A stretch of 64,000 bases of DNA from NCBI RefSeq assembly GCF_012911815.1, contig NZ_JAATNW010000003.1, positions 186,001 through 250,000 on the forward strand, in the 5' to 3' direction. Both the position numbers and the translations under genes were made by a program. This DNA comes from Alteromonas ponticola (GTDB taxonomy: Bacteria; Pseudomonadota; Gammaproteobacteria; Enterobacterales; Alteromonadaceae). Position 1 is the stretch's first letter; each line of letters opens with the position of its first letter. Positions 45,986-56,312 of this stretch are shown in pieces. The notes below the pieces were generated by a model, which worked only from the letters and a program-made list of their open reading frames with translations, ran no database searches and had not been told where the DNA came from.

Positions 45986-47084
45986 TTATAGCCCTGATTT
46001 CAGGCTAGCTTCGATAAATTTGTCCAAATCTCCGTCAAGTACAGACTGAGTGTTTCGGGTTTCTACGCCGGTGCGCAAGTCTTTGATACGCGAGTCATCC
46101 AATACGTATGAACGTATCTGACTACCCCAGCCGATGTCAGACTTGTTATCTTCCATAACTTGTTTTTCGGCAGTTTGTTTTTGCAGCTCAAACTCATACA
46201 ATTTGGCTTTAAGCTGTTTCATAGCCTGATCTTTGTTTTTATGCTGCGAACGGTCGTTTTGACACTGCACGACAATACCCGTCGGCTCATGGGTAATGCG
46301 CACTGCTGAGTCAGTTCTATTAACGTGCTGACCACCCGCACCGGAGGCGCGATAGGTATCTATGCGCAAATCCGATGGGTTAATATCAATTTCGATATCA
46401 TCATCAATTTCAGGGTATACAAATGCTGAGGCAAATGATGTATGGCGTCGATTGCCAGAATCGAAGGGTGACTTACGGACCAGTCGATGCACACCCGTTT
46501 CTGTGCGCAACCAACCGAAACCATATTCACCTTCAAAACGAATAGTGGCACTTTTTATCCCTGCTACGTCTCCGTCAGACACTTCAATAAGCTCGGTTTT
46601 AAAGCCATGTGCCTCACCCCAGCGCAGGTACATACGCAATAGCATATTCGCCCAATCCTGGGCTTCAGTGCCGCCAGAACCGGACTGAATGTCCAGATAA
46701 CAATCACAGGTATCATTAGGGCCAGAGAACATCCGTCGAAACTCAAGCTCTTCCAGTTTGCTCTCCAAACCAGCAAGCTCGTTTTTGGATTCAACAAAGG
46801 TCTCTTCGTCTTCGGCTTCTATCGCTAACTCGAGCAGCCCTTCAACATCTTCTGCGCCCTGCTCCAGGTGCAGAATGGTTTCTACCACCTGTTCAAGCGC
46901 AACCTTTTCTTTACCCAGCGCCTGAGCTCGTTCGGGCTCATTCCATACATCCGGGCTTTCTAATTCCCGGTTTACTTCTTCTAATCGCTCTGACTTTGCA
47001 TCAAAGTCAAAGATACCCCCTAAGTGCGGCGGTACGCTCGCGCACATCTTCCAATGCGTTTTGAACTGGATTTACTTCAAACAT
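45986..47084 (-). CDS. prfB: peptide chain release factor 2, with programmed +1 frameshift
   Basis: 365 residues after frameshift. The first frame starts at ATG 47084 ([18 protein letters not shown]) and meets TGA at 47009-47007 after 25 codons. The sequence there is AGGGGGTATCTTTGAC: an internal SD-like AGGGGG, then CTT TGA, the same as the E. coli autoregulatory site. Slipping +1 on CTT continues as DFDAKSERL to the stop at 45986. GGQ ([15 protein letters not shown]) and the SPF codon-recognition motif (RKSPFDSG) are present. RF2 reads UGA and UAA stops; low RF2 increases frameshifting and its own synthesis. Confidence 0.96.
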
Positions 47085-47282
47085 AGTCAGCCTGAACTTT
47101 TAATTGAATGACAAAAATTTTGTTAAGACCGCGGATGGTAACGAAATTACGTCTGTTTTGATAGCGGCGGCGGCTAATTATTTTAGCTTGCCTGACATAT
47201 TTCCCCGCTTAACTTTGCGGGTATCCGACAGCATCTGGTTCACTTAAGAAACTGACGGAGCCCGGTTGGAAAGGCTGTCGGA

Positions 47283-47858
47283 CTAACTCGCAGTGATTTT
47301 CACCGCCAGTTCAGCCGTTTGCTTGCCGAGAAGTTTAAGTTGCTTAATGGTTTTTTCGTCACTCACCTTACCGCTTTCATCAAGTAAGGTATTAACACGA
47401 GAAATCGCTTTTTGATTGGGTAACACCATAGTGCCGATGTTTTCCAGTAACATGCGCAGCGTTACCAGCACACGCATACCACCTAACGCGCCTTCCGACG
47501 CGGCCATGATACCGGCCACTTTGCCTTTGTAGGCAGCCAGCACTTTTTCATCGCCGGCCTGGCGGGACGCCCAGTCAATCGCATTTTTTAGCAACGCAGG
47601 ATAACTGCTGTTGTATTCTGGCGAGGCAATTAAAAATCCGTCTGCTTCAATCAGCAATTCTTTAAACTGCTGTGCTTTTTCAGGTATGCCATGCTCAGCT
47701 TCATCATCCTGATTGAAAATCGGCATCGGATAGTCAGCTAGAGTGATCAGCTTAACCTCTGCACCAGCCTCTCTGGCACCTTCAACCGCAACTTCAATAA
47801 TTGCCTGATTATATGATTTTTCTCTGGTACTGCCAGCAAATGCGACGAGTTTGACCAT
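47283..47858 (-). CDS. NADPH-dependent FMN reductase family protein
   Basis: 191 residues. Flavodoxin-like fold with the FMN-phosphate loop AGSTREKSYNQAI near the front and SPEYNSSYPALLKNAIDWASR, typical of the chromate/azo reductase (ChrR, YieF) group, quinone or FMN reduction in the cytosol. ASEGALGGMRVLVTLR is the dimer/FMN segment. It begins 53 bases after argS ends in the same direction, so it may share the prfC-argS transcript. Physiological substrate unknown. Confidence 0.85.
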   Translation of the reverse strand: MVKLVAFAGSTREKSYNQAIIEVAVEGAREAGAEVKLITLADYPMPIFNQDDEAEHGIPEKAQQFKELLIEADGFLIASPEYNSSYPALLKNAIDWASRQAGDEKVLAAYKGKVAGIMAASEGALGGMRVLVTLRMLLENIGTMVLPNQKAISRVNTLLDESGKVSDEKTIKQLKLLGKQTAELAVKITAS

Positions 47859-47911
47859 TAAGATTACTCTCCTTTTTTAAAATTTAGGGCGTCGTTTTTT
47901 AACTCTACACC

Positions 47912-49642
47912 CTACATTTTTTCAAGTGTTTCAATGCCCAGCAAGGTCAGCCCTTGTTGAAGTGTGTTGGCGACCAGTGCTGCCAGTGCTAAGCGGCTGC
48001 CACGCGTCTGATCTTCGACAGTGTCTTTTAAAATAGGGCATGCCTCATAAAAACTCATAAATGCGCTGGCTAGATCATACAGATAAGTACACAGTACATG
48101 TGGCGTGGCTTCTTTTGCTACCACGCCTACCACTTCCTCAAACTGCATCAACAATACGGCTAGTGCATGTTCCTGTGTCTGCTCAAGCTTTATTTCGCCA
48201 TTAAGCACTGTTGGCGCAATACCCGCCTTGCGGAAAATACTTTTCACTCTGGTATAAGCGTATTGAAGATAAGGTGCCGTATTGCCTTCAAAACTCAACA
48301 TGGTGTCCCAGTTGAAAATATAGTCGGTGGTGCGGTTTTTACTTAAATCCGCATACTTAACCGCGCCGATCCCTACTTTTCTGGCAACGTCATTTAATTC
48401 TTCTGCGCTTAATTCACTGCTGCGCTCTGCAATTAGTTTACCGGCGCGTTCTACCGCTTCATCAAGCAGTTCTACCAACTTGACGGTACCACCGGTTCTG
48501 GTCTTGAACGGCTTCCCATCGCTGCCCAGCATCATCCCAAACGGACAGTGTTCGTAAGATTGCTCGGGCTGCATGTACCCTGCTTTACGTCCGACGATTT
48601 CAGTTTGCTTAAAGTGAAGTGCCTGACGGGCATCAGTGAGGATCAGCGTTCTGTCAGCATCTAATTTACCGCTGCGGTAACGCATTGCAGCCAGATCAGT
48701 AGTAGCATAAAGGTAGCCGCCTCCTGACTTTTGAATAATATAAACGGCTGGCTTTCCTTCTTTATCAGCCAGTTCAGGGATAAATACCACCTGCGCGCCC
48801 TGATCTTCAACCGCGATGCCTTTTTCTTTCAGATCGGCAACGACAAAGGCGAGATCATCGTTATAGGCCGATTCACCCATGATGTCGCTGCGTGACAGAC
48901 TGACGTTAAGTTTTTCGTACACTTCTTCGCTGTGGGTGATTGAAATATCAATAAATTGCTTCCACAAAGTTATACATTTGTCGTCACCACTTTGAAGTTT
49001 AACTACATACTCGCGAGCGCGTTCGGCGAAACCATCCTCTTCGTCAAAACGAACTTTGGCCTCGCGATAAAAATCTTCTAAGTCAGACAGCGCAGTTTCG
49101 GCAACCTCTTCCTCAAGCTTGTCAGAAAGATGCGCCAACAACATGCCGAACTGGGTGCCCCAGTCGCCCATGTGATTTTGACGAATGACCTTGTGTCCAA
49201 GAAATTCAAGTACTTTAACCACGGCATCGCCGATGATGGTAGTGCGAAGATGGCCAACGTGCATTTCTTTGGCTAAGTTTGGAGAGGAGTAATCTACCAC
49301 TACGTTTTGTTGAGGTTGAGCGGCTACTCCCATGCGCGGATCGTGTAGAATAAGTTCGCACTGATTCGCTAACCAGCCATCATGCAGATGAATATTGATG
49401 AAGCCCGGCCCGGCTATTTCCAGTTTTGCGGCCACGTCGTTAAGTTCAACGTTGTCGAGTATCATTTGTGCAATATCACGCGGCTTCTGTTTTAGTGTTT
49501 TCGCGAGCCCCATCGCCCCATTAAACTGATAGTCACCAAACTCAGGGCGAGCACTGCGAGTAACTGGTGCAGCGGCATCAGGCACTTGCATCTGTGTAAG
49601 TGCTTGCTTAAATCGACTGACAAGTAGCGAATGAATATTCAT
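47912..49642 (-). CDS. argS: arginyl-tRNA synthetase
   Basis: 576 residues, class I. N-terminal Add-1-type domain, HIGH signature as H128-VG-H131 ([17 protein letters not shown]), [15 protein letters not shown] in place of KMSKS (common in ArgRS), and a C-terminal DALR anticodon domain ([12 protein letters not shown] to the end). It starts ten bases after the prfC stop, so both are likely co-transcribed. Confidence 0.96.
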   Translation of the reverse strand: MNIHSLLVSRFKQALTQMQVPDAAAPVTRSARPEFGDYQFNGAMGLAKTLKQKPRDIAQMILDNVELNDVAAKLEIAGPGFINIHLHDGWLANQCELILHDPRMGVAAQPQQNVVVDYSSPNLAKEMHVGHLRTTIIGDAVVKVLEFLGHKVIRQNHMGDWGTQFGMLLAHLSDKLEEEVAETALSDLEDFYREAKVRFDEEDGFAERAREYVVKLQSGDDKCITLWKQFIDISITHSEEVYEKLNVSLSRSDIMGESAYNDDLAFVVADLKEKGIAVEDQGAQVVFIPELADKEGKPAVYIIQKSGGGYLYATTDLAAMRYRSGKLDADRTLILTDARQALHFKQTEIVGRKAGYMQPEQSYEHCPFGMMLGSDGKPFKTRTGGTVKLVELLDEAVERAGKLIAERSSELSAEELNDVARKVGIGAVKYADLSKNRTTDYIFNWDTMLSFEGNTAPYLQYAYTRVKSIFRKAGIAPTVLNGEIKLEQTQEHALAVLLMQFEEVVGVVAKEATPHVLCTYLYDLASAFMSFYEACPILKDTVEDQTRGSRLALAALVANTLQQGLTLLGIETLEKM

Positions 49643-49652
49643 TGTTTAAACC

Positions 49653-51242
49653 TTAGTGTTCGCGTGTTTGCGTAAATTCAATGTCAGGATAACGTTCTTG
49701 CGAAAGTTGCAAGTTAACCATGGTTGGCGCGATATAGGTGAGATTATCGCCCCCATCCAGGGCTAGGTTTTGTTCGGCCTTGCGGCGGAATTCGTCCAGT
49801 TTTTTCGCGTCTTTGCTATATACCCAGCGCGCCGTAGAAACGTTAATGTGTTCGTAAATTGCGTCGACATTGTACTCAGCTTTTAATCGGGCCACGACCA
49901 CATCAAACTGAAGCACGCCCACCGCGCCAACAATAAGATCATTATTAGCGAGCGGTCGAAATACCTGTACCGCCCCCTCTTCAGACAACTGAATAAGCCC
50001 CTTTAACAACTGTTTTTGCTTGAGCGGATCTTTCAACCGAATGCGCTTGAATAGTTCAGGTGCGAAATTAGGAATACCGGTGAAGCGAAAGTTGTCACCA
50101 TTGGTAAAGGTATCGCCTATTCGAATAGTGCCGTGGTTGTGCAGGCCGATGATATCGCCCGCGTAGGCCTCTTCCAGCAAAGCTCGGTCGCCAGCCAAAA
50201 AGGTCAGCGCATCTGCAATACGAATATCTTTGCCTAAACGGGCATGGCGCATTTTCATGCCTTTTTCATATTTGCCAGAAACGATTCGGCAAAAGGCAAT
50301 GCGGTCGCGATGTTTGGGGTCCATGTTCGCCTGGATTTTAAATACGAAACCACTGAAGGTCGGCGCGTCAGCGGTGATGCTACCCTCCTCCGTCTCGCGG
50401 CCCAGTGGCGCTGGAGCCCACTCTACTAACCCGTCCAGCATATGGTCGACACCGAAGTTACCCAACGCGGTGCCGAAGAAAACGGGCGTTAACTCCCCCG
50501 CCAAAAACAGCTCTTCGTCAAACTCATGCGAGGCACCCACTACCAGCTCTAACTCTTCACGCAGCTGGTCAGCCAAATCTGACCCGACCGCCTTTGCAAG
50601 TTCCGGGTTATCCAAGCCTTTTATTTTGCGAACCGGCTGAATGGTATGCCCCTGACCCGTTGCATACAATACGGTTTCATCGCGATGGATGTGGTACACC
50701 CCTTTGAATGATTTTCCACAGCCAATTGGCCAGGTGATGGGTGCGCAGGCAATATTTAATTCGGTTTCAACCTCGTCCAGCAACTCCATTGGATCGCGAA
50801 TATCACGATCCAGCTTGTTCATAAAAGTAATGATAGGCGTGTCGCGTAAACGCGTGACTTCCATCAACTTTCGGGTTCTTGCCTCGACCCCTTTGGCCGC
50901 GTCAATGACCATTAAGCACGAGTCAACTGCTGTTAGTGTGCGATAGGTATCTTCAGAAAAATCTTCGTGTCCTGGGGTATCAAGCAGGTTAACCAGATGA
51001 TTACTATACGGAAATTGCATAACCGAGGTAGTCACCGATATACCCCGTTCCTTTTCCATTTCCATCCAGTCAGATTTAGCATGCTGCCCCGATTTTTTGC
51101 CCTTTACGGTACCGGCACGTTGCAAAGCTTGTCCGAACAACAATACCTTTTCGGTAATGGTGGTTTTACCGGCGTCGGGATGCGAGATGATAGCGAACGT
51201 TCGTCGCTTGCTGATTTCTGCTGAAAATGGATTCTTTGTCAT
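49653..51242 (-). CDS. prfC: peptide chain release factor 3
   Basis: 529 residues, GTPase that recycles RF1 and RF2 from the ribosome. G1 HPDAGKTT (21-28), switch [13 protein letters not shown]3 [13 protein letters not shown]4 NKLD. Length and domain layout are those of RF3 rather than EF-G. Upstream it has a short promoter region; downstream it is joined to argS. Confidence 0.96.
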   Translation of the reverse strand: MTKNPFSAEISKRRTFAIISHPDAGKTTITEKVLLFGQALQRAGTVKGKKSGQHAKSDWMEMEKERGISVTTSVMQFPYSNHLVNLLDTPGHEDFSEDTYRTLTAVDSCLMVIDAAKGVEARTRKLMEVTRLRDTPIITFMNKLDRDIRDPMELLDEVETELNIACAPITWPIGCGKSFKGVYHIHRDETVLYATGQGHTIQPVRKIKGLDNPELAKAVGSDLADQLREELELVVGASHEFDEELFLAGELTPVFFGTALGNFGVDHMLDGLVEWAPAPLGRETEEGSITADAPTFSGFVFKIQANMDPKHRDRIAFCRIVSGKYEKGMKMRHARLGKDIRIADALTFLAGDRALLEEAYAGDIIGLHNHGTIRIGDTFTNGDNFRFTGIPNFAPELFKRIRLKDPLKQKQLLKGLIQLSEEGAVQVFRPLANNDLIVGAVGVLQFDVVVARLKAEYNVDAIYEHINVSTARWVYSKDAKKLDEFRRKAEQNLALDGGDNLTYIAPTMVNLQLSQERYPDIEFTQTREH

Positions 51243-51335
51243 GCTTACACTGTTTGTTTAAAGATAAGACTTATCCTGACGTCAGGATAACAGGCGGGGA
51301 TTATATAGTGCTTTGACAGTGAAAAACAGGTTCAA

Positions 51336-51370
51336 ACAAAAAGCCACCCCGTTTTAGACGAAAGGTGGCT
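51336..51370 (-). terminator. terminator of the glycosidase-like lipoprotein gene
   Basis: Arms AGCCACC (51342-51348) and GGTGGCT (51364-51370); in the minus direction TTTTTGTTTG follows. Confidence 0.7.
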
Positions 51371-51397
51371 GATCAGATCACGTTAAATTGTTGAGGT

Positions 51398-53359
51398 TCA
51401 GCCAGCCGTGGCCGCAATCTCTTTGAGCGCACGGAACGCCGGCGCCGAGGAATCAGTTTGTTGCTGGGTTTTCTTCACCCCTGCAAGTTGTGTTTTAACA
51501 CTCAATGGTTTCGCACAGGCATCCTTGATTGAATTGTCCGCAATGTAGTTTGCACTCAATATTAATGCACCACTTTCTTCCTGCCACATCTCGTACAATG
51601 CGTTGTACAAATCATACATTTCCTGACTGCTTTCTACCTGTTGTTCAGTAAAGACACTGCCGGTGAAATTATGGCCGCCTTCATAGGCCACCAAGGGAAG
51701 GTTATACTCAGTAGCAAGATCCACGTTATCTCTGACCAGATAGCGCAGCCCCGGCTGAGACGCCTTTTCAAAAAATCTATCTGTACCATCAACGTAGTTA
51801 ATCGCCTCGGTGATATAACGGGTGGCAGATGTGCGATCAAAGCCATCTTCGGTAACATATTCGCCTTGTTGCCATGGGTCAACAATGGTCATGCTGACGG
51901 CGAATGCATCAATTTTAGTTGCTGGTACCGCTGCACTTTCTTCATTCACATAGATTGTTGCTTCAAGAATCTCGCGATTAACCTCCACGTTTTCATCGCT
52001 GGTGCCAACATTTCCCGTCATGATGATAGCAAGACGCGAGGCGTGCGTTGACCACACATCGTTGAAGATTGCTGCTACTTCCTGTGTGCGTACTGCATAC
52101 CAGCTGGCCACCAGATTCGATTCAGTGACTTTTCCAGACAAGTATTCAGGGCGGTCACCTACTGCAAGATGTGGCCACCGTTGCATTGCTTGTTCATAGG
52201 CGTAGTCGCGCCCTACTGCATAGGGATAGGTCACGTTCCACAGAGCATTACCTAGTTCAAGATACACCACCCTCTCAGGATCCAAATTTACCAACACTAA
52301 TTCAGCCAGTTTACGTACATAGTTGTCATCTGCCGCGACAGGGACGTTTAGCCATAAATCTGAGTGACTATCGTTAGCGAGTTGGGTAATGACTTCATAA
52401 GGAGCCCCCTTTGAACTACCCCAGGATGCATTCTGAGTTTTGACACGATTGGTCCATGCATTCTCACCCTGACTATGGCTATAGCCACCGTTGTCATCCT
52501 TCATCCCGTAAAGCAGTTCGTGACTCATCAGGTGAATAGGACGAACCACCGAAAATGGTGACAAATGATCCAGATACGTTTGACTGAAGGTGGCATTAAC
52601 TTCGGCTTTTGGACGTAATAGCCGGATATCACGAAGATACTCACCGCGCTGGTCAAGGTCAGTAGCGTTAATTTGAATGGTAATAGGGCCTGTTCCGGCA
52701 TACTGTAGCTCTAGCTCGCCGTCACTTTCACTTGTGATATCAACGTTAGTGACCTCAAAACGACCCGTGCCAGAATACGTTAATGTATAGGTGCCTGCTT
52801 CATAGGCGTCGCCAATATTGTTGTTAAATAGACTGATACTGAGCGTAGTTGCGACCTCACCGTTTTCCAGCGTCATGCTCATGGGCCAGCCGTTCTCATC
52901 AGTGACCACGTACTGAGCGAAATCGACACGCAACTTTCCAGCTAGCTCCGGCGTCCAGACTTTGGGTAGCTCGGTTTTATCAAGCTTAAGACTGGAGGTC
53001 TTCACAATGTCGTTTAACATCCATGCTGTCATAGAACTTTCAATAGGTGCGACAGCACTGCCGACACTAAATTCAGCTGGTGTTGGCATGCGCACAACAT
53101 CGGTTGCCAAAATTTCGTCAATCGATGCTGAAAAGTCCTCTATGGGCTGATCTGCTTGTTCTTCATCAGCATTGCCGGAAGGATCAGGATTGGCAGGACT
53201 TGCTGGTGCAGTGTCAGGAGATATCTCAAGTGGTGTTGTCGCGCTTTCACTGCCGGAACCACCACCGCAAGCACTTAAACACAGGATCAAACTGACCAGG
53301 GTCAGTTTGGAGCTGACGCTGCCTGGCAGCGTATAGGGAGACATAACATTATACGACAT
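51398..53359 (-). CDS. glycoside-hydrolase-like lipoprotein with altered active site
   Basis: 653 residues. Lipobox LSAC, C31, then a Gly/Ser and acidic linker (to about 80), a beta-rich domain (about 140-240) and a TIM-barrel-like domain (about 250-610). The barrel resembles exported clan GH-A proteins: VYLELGNALWN at the strand-4 position and LVAYEGGHNF at the strand-7 position, whose Glu (E560) would be the nucleophile. Relatives I know carry SNEVWN in the first motif, where the second Glu is the acid/base; here that residue is Ala372 (codon 52246-52244). It may thus be a polysaccharide-binding or altered enzyme at the cell surface. No CAZyme cluster is adjacent. Confidence 0.6.
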   Translation of the reverse strand: MSYNVMSPYTLPGSVSSKLTLVSLILCLSACGGGSGSESATTPLEISPDTAPASPANPDPSGNADEEQADQPIEDFSASIDEILATDVVRMPTPAEFSVGSAVAPIESSMTAWMLNDIVKTSSLKLDKTELPKVWTPELAGKLRVDFAQYVVTDENGWPMSMTLENGEVATTLSISLFNNNIGDAYEAGTYTLTYSGTGRFEVTNVDITSESDGELELQYAGTGPITIQINATDLDQRGEYLRDIRLLRPKAEVNATFSQTYLDHLSPFSVVRPIHLMSHELLYGMKDDNGGYSHSQGENAWTNRVKTQNASWGSSKGAPYEVITQLANDSHSDLWLNVPVAADDNYVRKLAELVLVNLDPERVVYLELGNALWNVTYPYAVGRDYAYEQAMQRWPHLAVGDRPEYLSGKVTESNLVASWYAVRTQEVAAIFNDVWSTHASRLAIIMTGNVGTSDENVEVNREILEATIYVNEESAAVPATKIDAFAVSMTIVDPWQQGEYVTEDGFDRTSATRYITEAINYVDGTDRFFEKASQPGLRYLVRDNVDLATEYNLPLVAYEGGHNFTGSVFTEQQVESSQEMYDLYNALYEMWQEESGALILSANYIADNSIKDACAKPLSVKTQLAGVKKTQQQTDSSAPAFRALKEIAATAG

Positions 53360-53534
53360 GGCTACTACTTTTCTCTTATCAGACGCTTAACTTCAACAAC
53401 ATACTCGGTCTAGAGAATGCGTGATTATTGTATCCCTTTATCGGATAAATGCTGGTCAAATATAGAGTTTTAGAGTATTAGTGGTTATACCTTTGTATTT
53501 GAAGATCAGAAAAATCGGCGTGTCTAATCCGCCA

Positions 53535-53996
53535 TCAGGTATTTCGACAGATACGCTGCATTATCAGTGCATCTTCCTTACTTACACCGTCAACGTAATA
53601 GTTTTTTCTGCGTTCCACGATGTTGAAAGAAAACGCGTGGTAAAGTTGTTGGGCTACGTGGTTAGATGCTCTGACTTCGAGCCAAATTGCCTGAGCGCCA
53701 GCGTTTTCACAATGGTCAATCACAGCTTGCAGGAGTTGCTTACCTAGCCCCATTCCTCTCGATTCTGGCAACAACGCTATGTCCATCAAGGTCGCTTCGT
53801 CTGCAACAATGAGCACAATGGCATAGCCGATGACGCGTTCATGCATTTTGCTGACAAGCAGAGAATAGGGTTTGGTAGTGCAGTCAGCGAAGGTTGAGTA
53901 TGACCAATGATTGTTCACCGCTGCTTTATGAATAGCGTGTGCGGCTACAATATCCTCTGTGTCACTAGTCTCGTTAATACAAGCTTTAATGGTCAC
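53535..53996 (-). CDS. rimI: ribosomal protein bS18 alanine N-acetyltransferase
   Basis: 153 residues, GNAT fold. Acetyl-CoA motif A is ALLPESRGMGLGKQLLQAV, and WLEVRASNHVAQQLYHAFSFNIVERRKNYY is the conserved RimI block. It follows holD with an 11-base overlap, the same pair as in E. coli. A divergent N-terminus (about 20 residues longer lead) is present. Acetylates the N-terminus of S18. Confidence 0.9.
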   Translation of the reverse strand: MTIKACINETSDTEDIVAAHAIHKAAVNNHWSYSTFADCTTKPYSLLVSKMHERVIGYAIVLIVADEATLMDIALLPESRGMGLGKQLLQAVIDHCENAGAQAIWLEVRASNHVAQQLYHAFSFNIVERRKNYYVDGVSKEDALIMQRICRNT

Positions 53997-54414
53997 GAGT
54001 AATGCTACAGATCTGCTCCCAAAGCTGTCGTTTATCTTGCATAGATAGCGCTGATGGAAGGCCGGGTAAGACGATTGAAGATGCGCTCACTTGCACAGTA
54101 TCACCCACGAACCAGGATATTTCAGGCTTATTGGTCAGTCTTTCAGTGAGAGCCTGTTCAACATCGTGAATCCATTGGAAATGGTGTTTCTCTGCATCTT
54201 TCGGAAATGGCGTTGACGAAGGCTTTTCGGATTTACCTGCAGATACAATCGAGCGAAGGTGTGTCAAATTAGCCCGGGAGGTGGGCTGACTGGTGTTTGA
54301 TTTATCTGTCTCATGAACAGACGTTACTTCATGCGCGTGTGACTGTTTTGACCAGACTGTTATCCCCATTTCCTGAAGGGTTGCTATTTGCAATGCGGAT
54401 AAATTAGATGACAT
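53986..54414 (-). CDS. holD: DNA polymerase III psi subunit
   Basis: 142 residues from ATG 54414 (AAGAAG upstream); the open frame back to 54483 runs through the tRNA-Trp gene and is not used. The N-terminal segment LQIATLQEMGITVWSK is the conserved chi-binding region of HolD, followed by a variable Ser/Thr-rich linker and the folded C-terminal part (ISWFVGDTVQVSASSIVLPGLPSALSMQDKRQLWEQIC). Psi links the clamp loader to chi and SSB. Identity is helped strongly by its coupling to rimI. Confidence 0.82.
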   Translation of the reverse strand: MSSNLSALQIATLQEMGITVWSKQSHAHEVTSVHETDKSNTSQPTSRANLTHLRSIVSAGKSEKPSSTPFPKDAEKHHFQWIHDVEQALTERLTNKPEISWFVGDTVQVSASSIVLPGLPSALSMQDKRQLWEQICSITRDH

Positions 54415-54453
54415 GAATTTCTTCTTAAAGATTTGCGCCAGCGCCACAAAAAG

Positions 54454-54530
54454 TGGCAGGGGTGGAGGGACTCGAACCCCCAACCATCGGTTTTGGAGAC
54501 CGCTGTTCTACCAATTCGAACTACACCCCT
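54454..54530 (-). tRNA. tRNA-Trp (CCA anticodon)
   Basis: 77 bases including encoded CCA. Acceptor AGGGGTG pairs with CACCCCT, the anticodon loop is CTCCAAA with CCA between paired arms CGGT and ACCG, and the T arm has GGTTCGAGTCC. It lies 39 bases before holD on the same strand, so processing from a shared transcript is possible. Confidence 0.97.
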
Positions 54531-54633
54531 AACGCGCTGAGCATTATACGTATCGTTTACCAAAGGTAAAGCAATTTTGAAATTAAGTAAACGAGATGAT
54601 TAAACTGTAGCCAGAATGAGAAATTACGCCGAA

Positions 54634-55443
54634 CTAGTAGACAATCGGAGGGGCAAGTTGCGCTTCACTGGTATGCTCAAGTGCCCGTTGCCAAAGCGTA
54701 TTGGTCAACTTTACCATTTCTACTTGCTGGTTCACATTATGCACCACGTGGTCATGATCCAATTTTGCTGCCTCGGCATAGAGCGAACATAGCGAATCAC
54801 TCTGATCTTCCGATAAATTATTGATCACTATCGCACTGGCTATATCAAAGTATCGATTTCCCATTGCAGCATATTCCCAGTCAACTATGACAGGCGCAGC
54901 TGAATCAAGAATGTGTGCCAGCGCCAAATCATTGTGGCAAAGCGTTAACGCACTGTCATCTGAACCCGGGTGAAGGCGCTTTGACAATTCATTTGTTCGT
55001 TGCGCTAAGGGGTCGTCCGACGGAATCTGTGCAACCTTGAGGTAATGCTTAAGTCGCTCAAATAATTCCAGCGGCCGCGCGGTGATGGGCTGGGAATGAA
55101 TAGTCGATAATCCATTGGCTAGCGCAGTGATCTGTTCGGTTGCGTTAGCAGACAATGGTTTGGGCTCGCACCATGATTCAACCCAAAGCCTGCCATCATC
55201 ACTTAACCAGACAGGCATGGGCGCAATATTCCGATGAGCGAGTTGTTCCTGCAACACGAATTGATGAAAGCGATTAATACCGCTAAATGCATCATCCGCT
55301 ATCCACTTAACTGCAAATGAACGCGCTTTATCGGTAAGCTTAAAGGTTTGATTAATCACGCCACCCTGGATTTGTTGCAGTTCTGCACCCGAATCCAATT
55401 CCAACGGGCTAGTTAACAGGTTGACTATTGAGTCCAGATGCAT
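54634..55443 (-). CDS. thiamine-kinase-like phosphotransferase
   Basis: 269 residues from ATG 55443. APH/choline-kinase fold: GGVINQTFKL (nucleotide loop), FAVKW (Lys), LCHNDLALAHIL (catalytic Brenner motif HxDxxxxN-like, here HNDLALAH) and VIVDWEYAAMGNRYFDIA (metal-binding Asp). It is the last gene of the thiamine-salvage operon, overlapping pnuT by 35 bases, so phosphorylation of imported thiamine (as ThiK/YcfN) is the likely job. Choline or aminoglycoside substrates are possible for the family but do not fit the operon. Confidence 0.75.
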   Translation of the reverse strand: MHLDSIVNLLTSPLELDSGAELQQIQGGVINQTFKLTDKARSFAVKWIADDAFSGINRFHQFVLQEQLAHRNIAPMPVWLSDDGRLWVESWCEPKPLSANATEQITALANGLSTIHSQPITARPLELFERLKHYLKVAQIPSDDPLAQRTNELSKRLHPGSDDSALTLCHNDLALAHILDSAAPVIVDWEYAAMGNRYFDIASAIVINNLSEDQSDSLCSLYAEAAKLDHDHVVHNVNQQVEMVKLTNTLWQRALEHTSEAQLAPPIVY

Positions 55444-56032
55444 GGCGATTGATCCATTGTTGTCGCCATTGCCAGTATCCAAACAAAGAAAACGCCACAT
55501 ACCCCATAAACAGGAGTGCTGTTAAGACTAATCCACTTTGCGCATACAAATACGCCGACGCAATATTAATAAAAAACCAATAAAACCAGTTTTCTAATAT
55601 TTTATGTGCAACCATAAAGGTGGTAGCCATACTTAGCAAGTGAATACTCGCATCTAACCACAGATAATCACTGATAAATTGCCCTGACGCTGCTTGAGAA
55701 AGCCAGAAGGCCAACAGCAGTAGGCCAGGGATTAGCATCACATGAAAATGCAGCGGCCACCGTGTGATACGGGTTGGTGTATCCGCACTCCCCCCCTTCT
55801 GCCACTGGTAATAGCCATATACAGCCATGACCATGTAAAACAGATTAAGCGCAGCCTGAAAGGGCAAAGTAACCTGCCAGAAAAGCCATGTATAAATAGC
55901 GGTACTGATAAATGCACACAGCCAGCACCAGCTGTTCTGCAAAGCCGCCAGCAAAACATACGCTATGGCCAGAAAAACCGCCAGCCACTCAAGTAATGAT
56001 GTGGTTGCAAGCTGAGTAAGGAATAATTCCAT
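55409..56032 (-). CDS. pnuT: PnuC-family thiamine transporter (PnuT)
   Basis: 207 residues with about seven membrane helices and the PnuC pattern: LEWLAVFLAIAYVLLA near the front, NSWCWLCAFISTAIYTWLFW, LNLFYMVMAVYGYYQWQ, WFYWFFINIASAYLYA. PnuC carries nicotinamide riboside, while the thiamine-linked branch is called PnuT; the TPP riboswitch and neighbours decide for PnuT. Facilitated diffusion trapped by the adjacent kinase is the expected mechanism. Start and the preceding stop overlap (TAATG). Confidence 0.85.
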   Translation of the reverse strand: MELFLTQLATTSLLEWLAVFLAIAYVLLAALQNSWCWLCAFISTAIYTWLFWQVTLPFQAALNLFYMVMAVYGYYQWQKGGSADTPTRITRWPLHFHVMLIPGLLLLAFWLSQAASGQFISDYLWLDASIHLLSMATTFMVAHKILENWFYWFFINIASAYLYAQSGLVLTALLFMGYVAFSLFGYWQWRQQWINRHASGLNSQPVN

Positions 56033-56295
56033 TACTCTTTGGTCCTCGCTTGCATCGCATCAAAATTAAGTACCTTTGCCACAAACACGGCTTGCCCCAC
56101 TTCCTGATGAGTGGCTTTCATTTCTTTTGCAAGTAATGCCATCACATGATCATATTCTCCGGTTACCTGAGTGCTGGTGCGGGATGTAGTAACATCGATG
56201 TTCTCATAACTATGTAAACGATCGATAAATGCTTTTATCGGGTCTATAAAGTGTTCAACCAAAGGGTATAGTGAGAGTTCAACCATAACTTGCAT
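56032..56295 (-). CDS. YkoF/MTH1187-like thiamine-binding protein
   Basis: 87 residues. A ferredoxin-like beta-alpha-beta domain: VMVELSLYPLVEHFIDPIKAFIDRL then VTTSRTSTQVTGEYDHVMALLAKEM, like one half of Bacillus YkoF, which binds thiamine or its pyrimidine moiety. In this operon it may buffer thiamine in the cytosol or hand it to the kinase. It is 17 bases after the receptor gene and overlaps pnuT by one base. Confidence 0.75.
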   Translation of the reverse strand: MQVMVELSLYPLVEHFIDPIKAFIDRLHSYENIDVTTSRTSTQVTGEYDHVMALLAKEMKATHQEVGQAVFVAKVLNFDAMQARTKE

Positions 56296-56312
56296 AACGT
56301 GATTTCCATTTT

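Noticed and set aside
45986..47047. prfB as a pseudogene or with a start at 47047
   Set aside because: The frame break is the conserved programmed +1 site, not damage.
54415..54483. N-terminal extension of holD into the tRNA gene
   Set aside because: The extra codons are tRNA-Trp sequence read through; the ATG at 54414 gives a normal HolD.
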